This document shows, in pieces, positions 17,052 through 25,378 of a DNA stretch of 64,000 bases. The position numbers and the translations under genes were made by a program. The notes beneath the pieces are model-generated. The model saw nothing but the letters and a program-made list of their open reading frames with translations, was not told the origin of the DNA and searched no databases. Where the stretch lies: NCBI RefSeq assembly GCF_003094615.1, contig NZ_QDKO01000009.1:186001-250000 (forward strand). Direction: 5' to 3'. Within the stretch, counting starts at the first letter, position 1; each line of letters begins with the position of its first letter. The DNA comes from Caulobacter radicis (GTDB lineage: Bacteria > Pseudomonadota > Alphaproteobacteria > Caulobacterales > Caulobacteraceae).

Positions 17052-18695
17052 CTACCTCTCGAACGCCACTTTGCCGTCGACGACCGTCAGGATCGGCTGG
17101 GCCTTCAGGATCTCGGCCTCGGGCACGGTCATCAGGTCGCGGTCGAAGGCGGTGAGGTCGGCCGCCTTGCCGGGCTCCAGCGTGCCGCGCTGCTGGTCGG
17201 CGAAGGCGGCCCAGGCCGGCGCCCAGGTCAGCATGCGCAGGGCCTGCTGGCGGGTGACGGCCTCTTCGGGATGCCAGTCGGCGTTGGAGAAGCCGGTCAG
17301 GCTCTTGCGGGCGACGGCGGCGTAGAACTCGATGCGCGGATCGCCAACCTCGACCGGGGCGTCGGAGCCGGCGGCGACGACCGCGCCGCTCTTGAGCATG
17401 TCGGCCCAGGCATAGGCGCCCTTCAGGCGGTCCTTGCCCAGGCGCGCGGGCGCGAAATAGAGGTCGCCGATGGCGTGGCTGGGCTGCATCGAGGCGACCA
17501 CGCCCAGCTTCGAAAAGCGCGGCAGGTCGGCGGCGTCGACGACCTGGGCGTGCTCGATGCGCCAGCGGCGGCCGGTGTCCGTAGCGAGGGTCTCGCCGAA
17601 CCAGTCCAGCACCATGCGGTTGCCGCGGTCGCCGATGGCGTGCATGGCGACCTGGGCGTTCACGGCCCGCGCCTGCTTCATCAGGGCCAGACCCTGGTCG
17701 CGCTCGGTGAGCACGAGGCCCAGGCCCTCGGCGTCGCTGTAGGGCGACAGCAGGGCCGCGCCGCGCGAGCCCAGGGCGCCGTCCATGTAGAGCTTGATCC
17801 CGCGCAGGCGGATCAGGCCGGTCGGGTCGGCGCTGGGGCCGGTCTTCAGCACCTCGGCGGCGCCGGACGGGTCCATGTAGTTGTCGACGCGCAAGGAGAA
17901 GCGGCCCTCGGCGGCGAGGCCGCGCAGCTGGTCGAGGTCGGCCGCCTCGACGCTCATGTTGCCAAGACCCGTCCAGCCGCGGCCGGCGTAGAGCTTGCCG
18001 GCCGTCTCCAGCGCCTGGCGCTTTAGGGCGGGGGAGGGGGGCGGAATGACGCTCTCGACCAGGGTCTGGGCGTGGTCGACCAGCATGCCGGTGGGCTCGC
18101 CCGTCTCGTCCTTGAGGATCTGGCCGCCGGCCGGGGCCCGGGTGTCGCGGGTCAGCCCGGCCTTGGCCAGGGCGGCGCTGGAGGCGACCACGGCGTGGCC
18201 GTCGGCGCGGCCCAGCACGACGATACGGCCCGGCGCGGCGCGGTCGAGGTCGGCTCGGGTGGGAAAGCGCTTCTCGGGCCAGTGGGTCTCGATCCAGCCG
18301 CGGCCATGGATCGGCGCGTCGCCCGGATGGGCCAGGGCGTAGGCGCGCACGGCGGCGACCAGGGCCTCGACGGAGTCGGTCTTGTCGAGGTTGAGGGTCA
18401 GTTCGCGCAGGCCGATGCCGGTGAGGTGGGCGTGGGCGTCGACGAAGCCCGGATAGGCCGCGCCGCCCTTGAGGTCGATGTCGCGGACGTCCTTGGCGGC
18501 CTTGGCGCGGGCGGCGGCCAGCGGGCCGACGAAGGCGATGGTCCTGTCGCGGATCAGCACCGCCTCGGCGGCGGGAGCGCCTTCGACGCCGGTATGGATC
18601 GGCCCGCCGTGGACCAGGATGTCGCCGGCCAGGGCCGGACCGGCGGCGAGAGCCATTGCGAGGACGGGGGCGGCGAGCGGAAAGAGGCGACGCAA
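17052..18695 (-). CDS. Exported amidohydrolase, YtcJ-like
   Basis: Periplasmic metal-dependent hydrolase of 547 residues in the amidohydrolase-3 family. A signal peptide covers about 1-23. Metal ligands are visible in order: HAH in VDAHAHLTGIG, MHAIGDRGN, RIEHAQV and SDAPVE, together with the carrier-region segment YMDGALGSRGA. The family hydrolyses amide or ester bonds in varied substrates; the substrate here is unknown. The start is a TTG with GGAG eight bases before it; the next ATG would cut into the signal peptide. It is divergent from ogt with about 80 bases between them and faces the MHYT kinase across a palindrome. Confidence 0.85.
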   Translation of the reverse strand: MRRLFPLAAPVLAMALAAGPALAGDILVHGGPIHTGVEGAPAAEAVLIRDRTIAFVGPLAAARAKAAKDVRDIDLKGGAAYPGFVDAHAHLTGIGLRELTLNLDKTDSVEALVAAVRAYALAHPGDAPIHGRGWIETHWPEKRFPTRADLDRAAPGRIVVLGRADGHAVVASSAALAKAGLTRDTRAPAGGQILKDETGEPTGMLVDHAQTLVESVIPPPSPALKRQALETAGKLYAGRGWTGLGNMSVEAADLDQLRGLAAEGRFSLRVDNYMDPSGAAEVLKTGPSADPTGLIRLRGIKLYMDGALGSRGAALLSPYSDAEGLGLVLTERDQGLALMKQARAVNAQVAMHAIGDRGNRMVLDWFGETLATDTGRRWRIEHAQVVDAADLPRFSKLGVVASMQPSHAIGDLYFAPARLGKDRLKGAYAWADMLKSGAVVAAGSDAPVEVGDPRIEFYAAVARKSLTGFSNADWHPEEAVTRQQALRMLTWAPAWAAFADQQRGTLEPGKAADLTAFDRDLMTVPEAEILKAQPILTVVDGKVAFER

Positions 18696-18776
18696 GGGGC
18701 GGTCTCCGAAGCAAGGTCGTGGAAAGGTAGAGGCCCGGCCTCGCGTCCTGCAACAAGGGTGTTAATCTATGGGGCG

Positions 18777-19361
18777 ATGGGACAGGGCTTCATGCTTTTC
18801 GAGACGGCGATCGGTCGCTGCGGCCTGGCGTGGGGCGCGGGCGGGCTGCTCGGCGTGCAGCTGCCCGAGACCGCGCCGGGCGCGGCCTGGGCGCGGCTGC
18901 GCAAGCGCTATCCCGACGCCGTCGAGACCGCGCCGCCGCCGGAGGTGGACGAGGCGGCCGATCGGATCATCGACCTCCTGGCGGGCAACCCCGGCGGAGG
19001 GCGCGACGACCTTTCCGACGTGGCGCTGGACCTGACCGTCGTGCAGCCGTTCAACCGCCGGGTCTACGAGATCGCCCGCGCCATCCGCCCCGGCGAGACC
19101 TCGACCTACGGCCAGCTGGCGAAAGCGATGGGCGAGCCGGGCGCCATGCGGGCGGTGGGCAAGGCGCTGGGCGAGAATCCCTGGCCGATCGTCGTGCCCT
19201 GCCACCGGGTGCTGGGCGCCGACGGCAGGATGGGCGGCTTCAGCGCCGACGGCGGCGCGGCGACCAAGGCCCGGCTGCTGACCATCGAGCGGGCCAGGGT
19301 CACCGACACGCCGACCCTGTTCGACATGGACTTCTCGGTCGCCCCGCCCAAGGGGCGCTGA
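18777..19361 (+). CDS. ogt: Methylated-DNA-[protein]-cysteine S-methyltransferase
   Basis: Suicide DNA-repair protein of about 194 residues that transfers alkyl groups from O6-alkylguanine to its own cysteine. The active-site motif PCHRV is present (IVVPCHRVLG), preceded by the helix-turn-helix with the arginine finger region (TYGQLAKAMGEPGAMRAVGKAL) and the Asn hinge in GENPWP. The N-terminal ribonuclease-like domain is short. The ATG at 18777 is used; one five codons later has an equally modest ribosome site. It is divergent from the amidohydrolase and convergent with the S9 protein, with a shared terminator. Confidence 0.93.
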   Translation: MGQGFMLFETAIGRCGLAWGAGGLLGVQLPETAPGAAWARLRKRYPDAVETAPPPEVDEAADRIIDLLAGNPGGGRDDLSDVALDLTVVQPFNRRVYEIARAIRPGETSTYGQLAKAMGEPGAMRAVGKALGENPWPIVVPCHRVLGADGRMGGFSADGGAATKARLLTIERARVTDTPTLFDMDFSVAPPKGR

Positions 19362-19371
19362 GGGCGACGAA

Positions 19372-19399
19372 AAAGGGCGGCTCCTTCGAGCCGCCCTTT
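19372..19399. terminator. Bidirectional terminator between ogt and S9 gene
   Basis: A 12-bp perfect stem (aaagggcggctc / gagccgcccttt) with loop cttc is flanked by an A-run and a T-run, placed between the two convergent stop codons. Confidence 0.8.
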
Positions 19400-19418
19400 C
19401 CGTTTTCGCCATCGCGGC

Positions 19419-21455
19419 TCAGAGGCCGCCGGGCTTGCATTCGTTCTGGAAGAACTTGTCGATCTCGACCAGCTGGGTCTCCATCATCTCGGGGGTCATG
19501 GTCCAGTTGGCATAGTCCATGCCCTTGATCTCCAGCCATTTGTAGGGCTTGCCCGCGGCCTTCAGGCTTTCGACGAAGCGTCGGGAGCCTTCGAGGGCGA
19601 TCACGTCGTTGAAGTCGCCGTGATAGAGGAAGACCGGGATCTTGACTTGGTCTGCGTTCTGCTGGGCGTCGAGGCCTTCGATCGACGGAGCCTGATACTC
19701 GCGCAGGACACGGCTGTTCCAGGTAATCTTCTTCATGTCGGCCAGGCTGCTGCCGGCGCCGGACACCGAGCACTGATAAAGGCCGTTGGGCCGGATGGCC
19801 GCGACCAGGGCGGCGTAGCCGCCATAGCCATAGCCGAGCATGGCGATGCGGCCTGGATCGGCCAGCTTCTGGTCGATCAGCCACTTGGCGCCGTCGTCCT
19901 TGTCGTCCTGCATCTTGCCGCCCCACTCCTTGTCGCCGGCGCGCCAGAGCTTTTCGCCCCAGCCATACGAACCGCGGAACTGAGGTTGCAGGACGACGTA
20001 GCCGCGCGAGGCGAAATACTGGACCCAGCCGACCGCGTTCCATCTCAAGAAGTCGCGTTCCCAGGGGCCGGCATGGGGCAGGATGATGGTCGGGTGCGGG
20101 CCGGGACCGAAGCCGGCGGGCGGGGTGGTGAGGAAGGCCGGAACGACCAGGCCGTCCCGCGCCGCGTACTGGACGAGGCGGGTTTCTCCCAGCGCCTCGG
20201 ACTTTATCCATGGGCGCGCGCCGCCCAGCAGGCGCAGTTTGCCAGTTGAGTCCGACAGGTAATATTCCGTGGGAAGCTGTGGGCCCGACTTGGCGATGAC
20301 CAGCGTGGTGCGATCGCGCGACCATCCGGCGATCGACACATCGAAGTCGGAGGCGAGGTTGAGCCTGGTTTCCAGGCCGGTGTCGGGATCGGTCCAGGCG
20401 ACGGGCTCGGTCCTGACGCCGAGCGCGGCGCGCGCCGCCTTCAGGCGGGCGGCGAGATGCTCGTCCACCCAATAGACGTTGTCCCTGGCGTCGATATAGC
20501 GAACGCCGAGCAGTTCACCCTTCTCGTCGAGGATCACGCCGCTGGCGTTGAACAGCTTGTGCTCGAACAGGGGCTCCAGGAATTTTCTGGCGGCGATGTC
20601 GTATACATAAACGCCGCGCTTGCCATTGACCTTGATCATCGACACATAGGCAATATTCGGGTCTTTGCCAAATCCTTCAAGCGTCGCGTCGTTTCTGTCT
20701 TTAAAATATGATTTGAAATGATCTTCCCAAGAGCCGTTAATTGAATTCCTTATTTGATTTACGACATATATTTTGTTCTCGTCGTAGCGAGTTTCGGTTC
20801 GTCCGCGAATTTCTCCATTAAAATCGGTCTTTATGCCTCGGTATTGCTTCCCGATGTGGTCGACGCGCTCGGCTTTGTTGGTGTATATATCTACCTTGTA
20901 GACATCGCCGGAGGTCTCGACGCGACGGTCGACGACCAGAAAGCGCTTGGGGTCGTTGGGCAGGAAGTCGATGACCGCCCCTGGGGTGGTGTCGTAGGCG
21001 CGGGCGCTTTTGTCGGACAAGGACGGCGCGAGGGGTTCAGTCCACGACTTGCCCTCCAGGTCGGTCTGGAAGGATTGGGTCTGATGCCAAGTATAGCTCT
21101 GGGTCCGTTTCGGCTGCATGGCGACCACGCGCAGGCGATCGTTGCGCAGGAACGCGAGGTTCTTGAAGGTCACCCGTGTCGAGCCGATGATCGTCGGCGG
21201 CTTGTCCAGGGCGTCGGTGCGCCAGACGCTGATGGTGATCTTGGCTCCGTCGCTCGAGGTGAGGGCGGCTATGTGCTTGCCGTCGGGCGAGATGACGACG
21301 TTCGATATCATCTCGTAACGGGTGAGATCTTTCGCGCTGGGGGCGTCGGCGGGGATTCGCGTGGGCGCGGCGCTCGCCGTGGGCGGGCAAACGGCGAAGG
21401 GCGCGGCCGCTAGCAGGGCGGCCACGGGCAAGCTCGTCAAGCACTTGGAAAGCAA
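19419..21455 (-). CDS. S9-family prolyl-oligopeptidase-like protein, catalytic triad lost
   Basis: Exported protein of 678 residues. It has a signal peptide (about 1-30), a beta-propeller-like N-terminal region with SPDGKHIAAL, and an alpha/beta-hydrolase C-terminal domain from about 430. The family nucleophile box GxSxGG reads GYGYGG, with glycine (543) where serine belongs. The acid region reads HGDFNDV without the usual D-x-R-V, and there is no histidine in the last 50 or so residues. It is therefore probably a pseudopeptidase that binds rather than cuts. The start is a TTG with CGGGGAA upstream. Codons around 20640-20900 are AT-richer. It is divergent from a large TonB receptor, so a role in receptor substrate handling is possible. 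Confidence 0.85.
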   Translation of the reverse strand: MLSKCLTSLPVAALLAAAPFAVCPPTASAAPTRIPADAPSAKDLTRYEMISNVVISPDGKHIAALTSSDGAKITISVWRTDALDKPPTIIGSTRVTFKNLAFLRNDRLRVVAMQPKRTQSYTWHQTQSFQTDLEGKSWTEPLAPSLSDKSARAYDTTPGAVIDFLPNDPKRFLVVDRRVETSGDVYKVDIYTNKAERVDHIGKQYRGIKTDFNGEIRGRTETRYDENKIYVVNQIRNSINGSWEDHFKSYFKDRNDATLEGFGKDPNIAYVSMIKVNGKRGVYVYDIAARKFLEPLFEHKLFNASGVILDEKGELLGVRYIDARDNVYWVDEHLAARLKAARAALGVRTEPVAWTDPDTGLETRLNLASDFDVSIAGWSRDRTTLVIAKSGPQLPTEYYLSDSTGKLRLLGGARPWIKSEALGETRLVQYAARDGLVVPAFLTTPPAGFGPGPHPTIILPHAGPWERDFLRWNAVGWVQYFASRGYVVLQPQFRGSYGWGEKLWRAGDKEWGGKMQDDKDDGAKWLIDQKLADPGRIAMLGYGYGGYAALVAAIRPNGLYQCSVSGAGSSLADMKKITWNSRVLREYQAPSIEGLDAQQNADQVKIPVFLYHGDFNDVIALEGSRRFVESLKAAGKPYKWLEIKGMDYANWTMTPEMMETQLVEIDKFFQNECKPGGL

Positions 21456-21781
21456 AAGGATTCCCCGAACGCGTACTGGCGCGCAAAAACCTATCTGCGC
21501 AGCTTGAAGTTGATATCGCAGTATATCAGCCCGCGTTTAAGCTTGGCCATTGCTTAAGGTCATCAGCAGTTTCATCCAAGGATCATCGTTCTTGGAGGTC
21601 GCTTCCGCCGGCCCTGTGGGCAAAACTGTGTCGTATTTGCTACGATCTCGGACATCCGCGTCACAATTTGGCCAAGTGCGTTGAGGCCCGTCGCAAACCT
21701 GTTACGGTCCGCCGCGCCGACGGTATGGGATGTGCCGCTGGCGAAATGCAGTGCGGGGCACCCCGCGGGGGAATTTCATTG
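21456..21781. other. Divergent intergenic region between S9 protein and TonB receptor
   Basis: 326 bases without a credible gene, holding both promoters. I see a TTAA-N13-TTAA pair at 21537-21557, which is not CtrA spacing, and no strong sigma-70 match. Near the receptor start, gcggggcaccccgc at 21753-21766 and the palindrome ccccgcgggg at 21761-21770 overlap the ribosome site. Confidence 0.5.
21753..21773 (+). promoter_or_regulatory. Mutually exclusive hairpins over the receptor ribosome site
   Basis: GCGGGG-CA-CCCCGC can form one hairpin, while the same CCCC can instead pair with the GGGG of the Shine-Dalgarno GGGGGAA (21767-21773). Only one can form at a time, so the leader could expose or hide the ribosome site. 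Seen in sequence; switching is inference. Confidence 0.35.
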
Positions 21782-24700
21782 ATGACGTTTGATAAGAGAA
21801 ATCTGCTCGCGACGACGGTTATCGCGGGTATCGCGATGCTTGGCGTCGTGTCGGCCGCTTCGGCCCAGACGGCCAAGCCGGCGCCGAAGGCGGAAGAGAC
21901 CGCGGCCAACGAAGTTGAAGAACTGGTCGTCACCGGTTCGCGCATCAAGCGCTCGGAATTCAACAGCGCCTCGCCGGTGACCGTGATCACCAGCGAAAGC
22001 GCCGAACTGCAAGGCCAGGTCGACACCGCCTCGATCCTGCAGAGCTCGATCCTCGGCGCCACCAGCCAGCAGATCAACAACAACTTCACCGGTTTCGTCA
22101 CCACCGGCGGCAACGGCGCCAACACCCTGTCGCTGCGCGGCCTGGGCGCCCAGCGCAGCCTGACCCTGATCAACGGCCGTCGCGCCGGTCCCGCCGGCAT
22201 CGGCGGCACCGTCGGCCCGTTCGACCTGAACGTCATTCCGAGCTCGGTCGTCGACCGCACCGAAATCCTGACCGGCGGCGCCTCGTCGATCTATGGTTCG
22301 GACGCCATCGCCGGCGTCGTGAACATCATGACGAAGCGCAACAGCGACGACGGCGAAATCAACATCAACGCCAACGTGCCGTTCAGCAAGGGCGGTGAAG
22401 TCTACCGCGCCAGCGTCTCGAAGGGCTGGACCTTCAGCCGCGGCTACGTGAACGCCGCCGCTGAATACTACCAGTCGAACGGCCTGCGCTTCAAAGACCG
22501 CGACTACCTGAACTGCCCGCAGGACTACACCTTCGATCCGGTGACCGGCGCCCGTCGCGACCTCGTCATGCCCGACGGTTCGTACAAGTGCCTGAACACC
22601 CTGACCGGCATCTACATCCGCGGCTCGAACCGCTACATCCCGGACGCCACCGCTGTCTCGAACGGCTGGGACCTGAACGGCTTCCGCCGCGTCAACGCCA
22701 ACCTGGCCGCTGTCGGCACCGCGACTTCCGGCGGTGGTTACCAAATCGTCTGCGGTTCCAACCGGACCGGCAACTGCGCCAGCCCGCTGGACTTCGCCCG
22801 CTCGACGCAAGCGCTGCAGACCACCGACTCGCCGCTGCAAGGCTATCGCCACGCCGTGTCGCCGGTGACCCGCAAGTCGGTGTTCGTCACGGGCGGCTTC
22901 GACCTGACCGAGACGACGGAACTCTACGGCGAACTGCTGCTGAACCGTCGTGAATCCGAGCAGCGCAGCATCCGCCAGCTCGGCCCGACGATCAACGCCA
23001 ACAACCCGACCAACCCCTTCAACTTCGCCAACAACCCGAGCTACGTCGGGCCGACCGGCACGCCGCTGGCCGCCTCGTCGTTCTCGCCGATCTTCGTGCT
23101 GCCGGTCACCCGCGACCAGACCGTCGACTACGCCCGCGTCGTCCTCGGCGCCCGCGGCGTGCTGCCGGAATCGCTGCCGATCCTCGGCAACTGGGACTGG
23201 GACATCTACGGCCAATACTCGAAGTCGTCGGGCGACTACGGCCAAGAGTTCATCTACAACGACCGCATGCTGGCCGTTTCGGGCGCCGCCCGATGCAACC
23301 AGGCGCTCGTGACGATCTCGGCCAACATGCCGAACGCGACCTGCCCGACCAACATCAACCTGGGCAAGGTGGCGACGGTCGGCGGCAGCTACCTGACGCC
23401 GGAAGAGTACGCCTTCCTGAACGGCTACGAGCAAGGACACACCGAGTACGTCTACCAGTACGTGGAAGGCTCGATCAGCGGCGACCTGTTCAAGCTGCCC
23501 GCGGGCATGGTGGGCGCCGCCGTCGGCTTCCAGCTGCGCAAGGAACAGCTGGACGACGTCCCGGGCTTCAACAGCCGCAACAGCAACTACAACGGTTCGG
23601 CCGCCTCGGCTGAAACCCACGGCTCGGACGAAGTGAAGGAGCTCTTCGGCGAACTTGAAGTTCCGCTGCTGCGCGACCTGCCGCTGATCGACCGGCTGAC
23701 GCTGAACTACTCGGCCCGCTACTCGGACTACAAGTCGTACGGCTCGAGCAGCACCTACAAGGCCGGCCTGAAGTGGAACATCAACTCCACCTGGGCTCTG
23801 CGCGCCAACAAGGGCACCTCGTTCCGCGCTCCGGCGCTGTACGAACTGTACCTTGGCTCGTCGTCCAGCTTCCTGGCTCAGACCAGCGATCCCTGCTACC
23901 AGTACGCGAGCACGGCCGGCGTGACCGACCGTCAGCGCGCCAACTGCGCGGCCCTGGGCATCACGGGCAACTCGACCCACGGCGGCGCCGGCTCCTACAC
24001 CATCTTCGCCAAGGGCGGCGTTGGTTACCTGGAAGCCGAAGAGTCGGACAACAAGTCGATCGGCATCGTGTTCACGCCGAGCTTCATCGACCTGAACGTC
24101 TCGCTCGACTACTCGGAACTGACGGTCAACAATCAGGTGCAGCGCTACGGCGCCGCCAACATCCTGGACTCGTGCCTGGATGCGCCTGACTTCCCGACCA
24201 GCCCGTACTGCAGCCTGATCACCCGCAACACCGACACCTCGTCGACGACCTTCGGCGCCGTGCTGACCGTGTCGGATGCGTACCTGAACGTGGCCAAGCA
24301 GTGGAACAACGCCCTCGACCTGAGCGCGGTGTACCGCCACGAGCTGCCGCACGGGACCCTGGTGGTTTCGGGTCAGTTCACCTGGACCCTCGACTGGTAC
24401 ACCCAGCTGAGCAACGGCGCCGATCCGGTGAAGAACCAAGGCTTCACGGCCTATCCGGACTTCGCGGGCCGCACGGGCGTCTCGTACATCCAAGGCGACT
24501 GGACCGTTAACTGGGCCACCCAGATGGTCGGCAAGACCTCGGACGTCGACGACAGCTACAGCGGCTACGGCACGGATCTCATCACGTACCGTGACCAGCA
24601 GGCCTACGTGAAGCGTCACATCGAGTTCAACGCCACGCACGACATCTCGGTCCGTCGCAAGTTCGACGACATCACCGTGACCGCCGGCATCAACAACGTG

Positions 24701-24823
24701 TTCGACGAGCAACCGCCGTTCTACTCGACGTCGTCGGCGAGCCGCTTCTCGAACATGCGTCTGGCCTCGTCCTACGACATCCTCGGCCGTCGTATGTTCG
24801 TGAACATCAACAAGAAGTGGTAG
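21782..24823 (+). CDS. Large TonB-dependent receptor
   Basis: Outer-membrane active transporter of 1013 residues. A signal peptide ends near AASAQ (about 1-28). A TonB-box-like region and plug follow (VEELVVTGSRIKRSEFNSAS, then RGLGAQRSLTLINGRR and GGASSIYGSDAIAGVVNI). The barrel ends in NINKKW, with an aromatic C-terminus. The SRIKR-type plug and NINGRR belong to the abundant Caulobacter/sphingomonad receptors for carbohydrates or peptides rather than classic siderophore receptors. The ATG at 21782 is chosen over a TTG far upstream because the signal peptide begins there. Codon use is strongly biased to GAA and other preferred codons, suggesting high expression. Its divergent neighbour is the inactive S9 protein. 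Confidence 0.92.
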   Translation: MTFDKRNLLATTVIAGIAMLGVVSAASAQTAKPAPKAEETAANEVEELVVTGSRIKRSEFNSASPVTVITSESAELQGQVDTASILQSSILGATSQQINNNFTGFVTTGGNGANTLSLRGLGAQRSLTLINGRRAGPAGIGGTVGPFDLNVIPSSVVDRTEILTGGASSIYGSDAIAGVVNIMTKRNSDDGEININANVPFSKGGEVYRASVSKGWTFSRGYVNAAAEYYQSNGLRFKDRDYLNCPQDYTFDPVTGARRDLVMPDGSYKCLNTLTGIYIRGSNRYIPDATAVSNGWDLNGFRRVNANLAAVGTATSGGGYQIVCGSNRTGNCASPLDFARSTQALQTTDSPLQGYRHAVSPVTRKSVFVTGGFDLTETTELYGELLLNRRESEQRSIRQLGPTINANNPTNPFNFANNPSYVGPTGTPLAASSFSPIFVLPVTRDQTVDYARVVLGARGVLPESLPILGNWDWDIYGQYSKSSGDYGQEFIYNDRMLAVSGAARCNQALVTISANMPNATCPTNINLGKVATVGGSYLTPEEYAFLNGYEQGHTEYVYQYVEGSISGDLFKLPAGMVGAAVGFQLRKEQLDDVPGFNSRNSNYNGSAASAETHGSDEVKELFGELEVPLLRDLPLIDRLTLNYSARYSDYKSYGSSSTYKAGLKWNINSTWALRANKGTSFRAPALYELYLGSSSSFLAQTSDPCYQYASTAGVTDRQRANCAALGITGNSTHGGAGSYTIFAKGGVGYLEAEESDNKSIGIVFTPSFIDLNVSLDYSELTVNNQVQRYGAANILDSCLDAPDFPTSPYCSLITRNTDTSSTTFGAVLTVSDAYLNVAKQWNNALDLSAVYRHELPHGTLVVSGQFTWTLDWYTQLSNGADPVKNQGFTAYPDFAGRTGVSYIQGDWTVNWATQMVGKTSDVDDSYSGYGTDLITYRDQQAYVKRHIEFNATHDISVRRKFDDITVTAGINNVFDEQPPFYSTSSASRFSNMRLASSYDILGRRMFVNINKKW

Positions 24824-24849
24824 GAAAACCAACCCTCTAGGGGGCTGGG

Positions 24850-24884
24850 AAGGGCGGCGAGGGCAACCTCGCCGCCCTTTTTCT
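24850..24884 (+). terminator. Rho-independent terminator of the TonB receptor
   Basis: A 13-bp perfect stem (aagggcggcgagg / cctcgccgccctt) with loop GCAA is followed by TTTTTC. It is a textbook intrinsic terminator about 27 bases past the stop. Confidence 0.88.
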
Positions 24885-25000
24885 TTGCCCCTGTTCCCAG
24901 CCGGGCCGGGATGGCGAGGGGCAAACGAAAGCCGCCCCGGGTGACCGGGACGGCTGTCGAAGATCCGAAAATGGAAGCGACGGGCGCTGGGCCCGCGGCG

Positions 25001-25378
25001 TCAGACGACCTGGGCGGCCAGGCCTTCGAGCACGCGGCGCAGGTCGGCCTCGCGGAAGGGCTTCTGCAGCACCGCCGAGCCCTTGTGCGGCTCGGTCAGG
25101 CCCGCCTCGCCGTAGCCGCTGGCGAAGGCGAAGGGCACGCCCCGCGCCTTCAGGGCGTCGGCGACCGGAAAGATCGGGCGGCCGCCGAGGTTGACGTCGA
25201 GCAGGGCCGCGTCGATCTCGGCCGATCCGGCCAGGCGCAGGGCCTCCTCGATCTCGGCGGCCGGGCCCACGACCTCGCAGCCGAGATCGCCGAGCATGTC
25301 CTCGACCAGCATCGAGACGAGGGCTTCGTCTTCGACCACCAGTACCTTCAGGGCGGCGAGGGTCTTCATCTGTTTCAC
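25001..25378 (-). CDS. Single-domain response regulator (LovR-like)
   Basis: Receiver domain alone, about 125 residues with no output domain. The acidic pocket is VVEDE at about 14-18, the phosphoacceptor is Asp61 (ALLDVNLGG), and the lysine lies in LQKPF. The DVNLGG motif is typical of receivers paired with HWE/HisKA_2 kinases. Its GTG start overlaps the kinase stop (GTGA), so both are co-translated; an ATG three codons later is the alternative start. By analogy with LovR in Caulobacter it may act as a phosphate sink or modulator of the kinase. That role is inferred from architecture. Confidence 0.88.
   Translation of the reverse strand: MKQMKTLAALKVLVVEDEALVSMLVEDMLGDLGCEVVGPAAEIEEALRLAGSAEIDAALLDVNLGGRPIFPVADALKARGVPFAFASGYGEAGLTEPHKGSAVLQKPFREADLRRVLEGLAAQVV

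Noticed and set aside
21537-21557. CtrA box
   Set aside because: TTAA words are separated by 13 bases, not the seven required.
21776-24832. A 1018-codon open frame antisense to the TonB receptor
   Set aside because: It mirrors the receptor gene exactly, has Val/Arg/Gly-rich low-complexity product and no ribosome site. It arises from high GC and strong third-position bias in the real gene.
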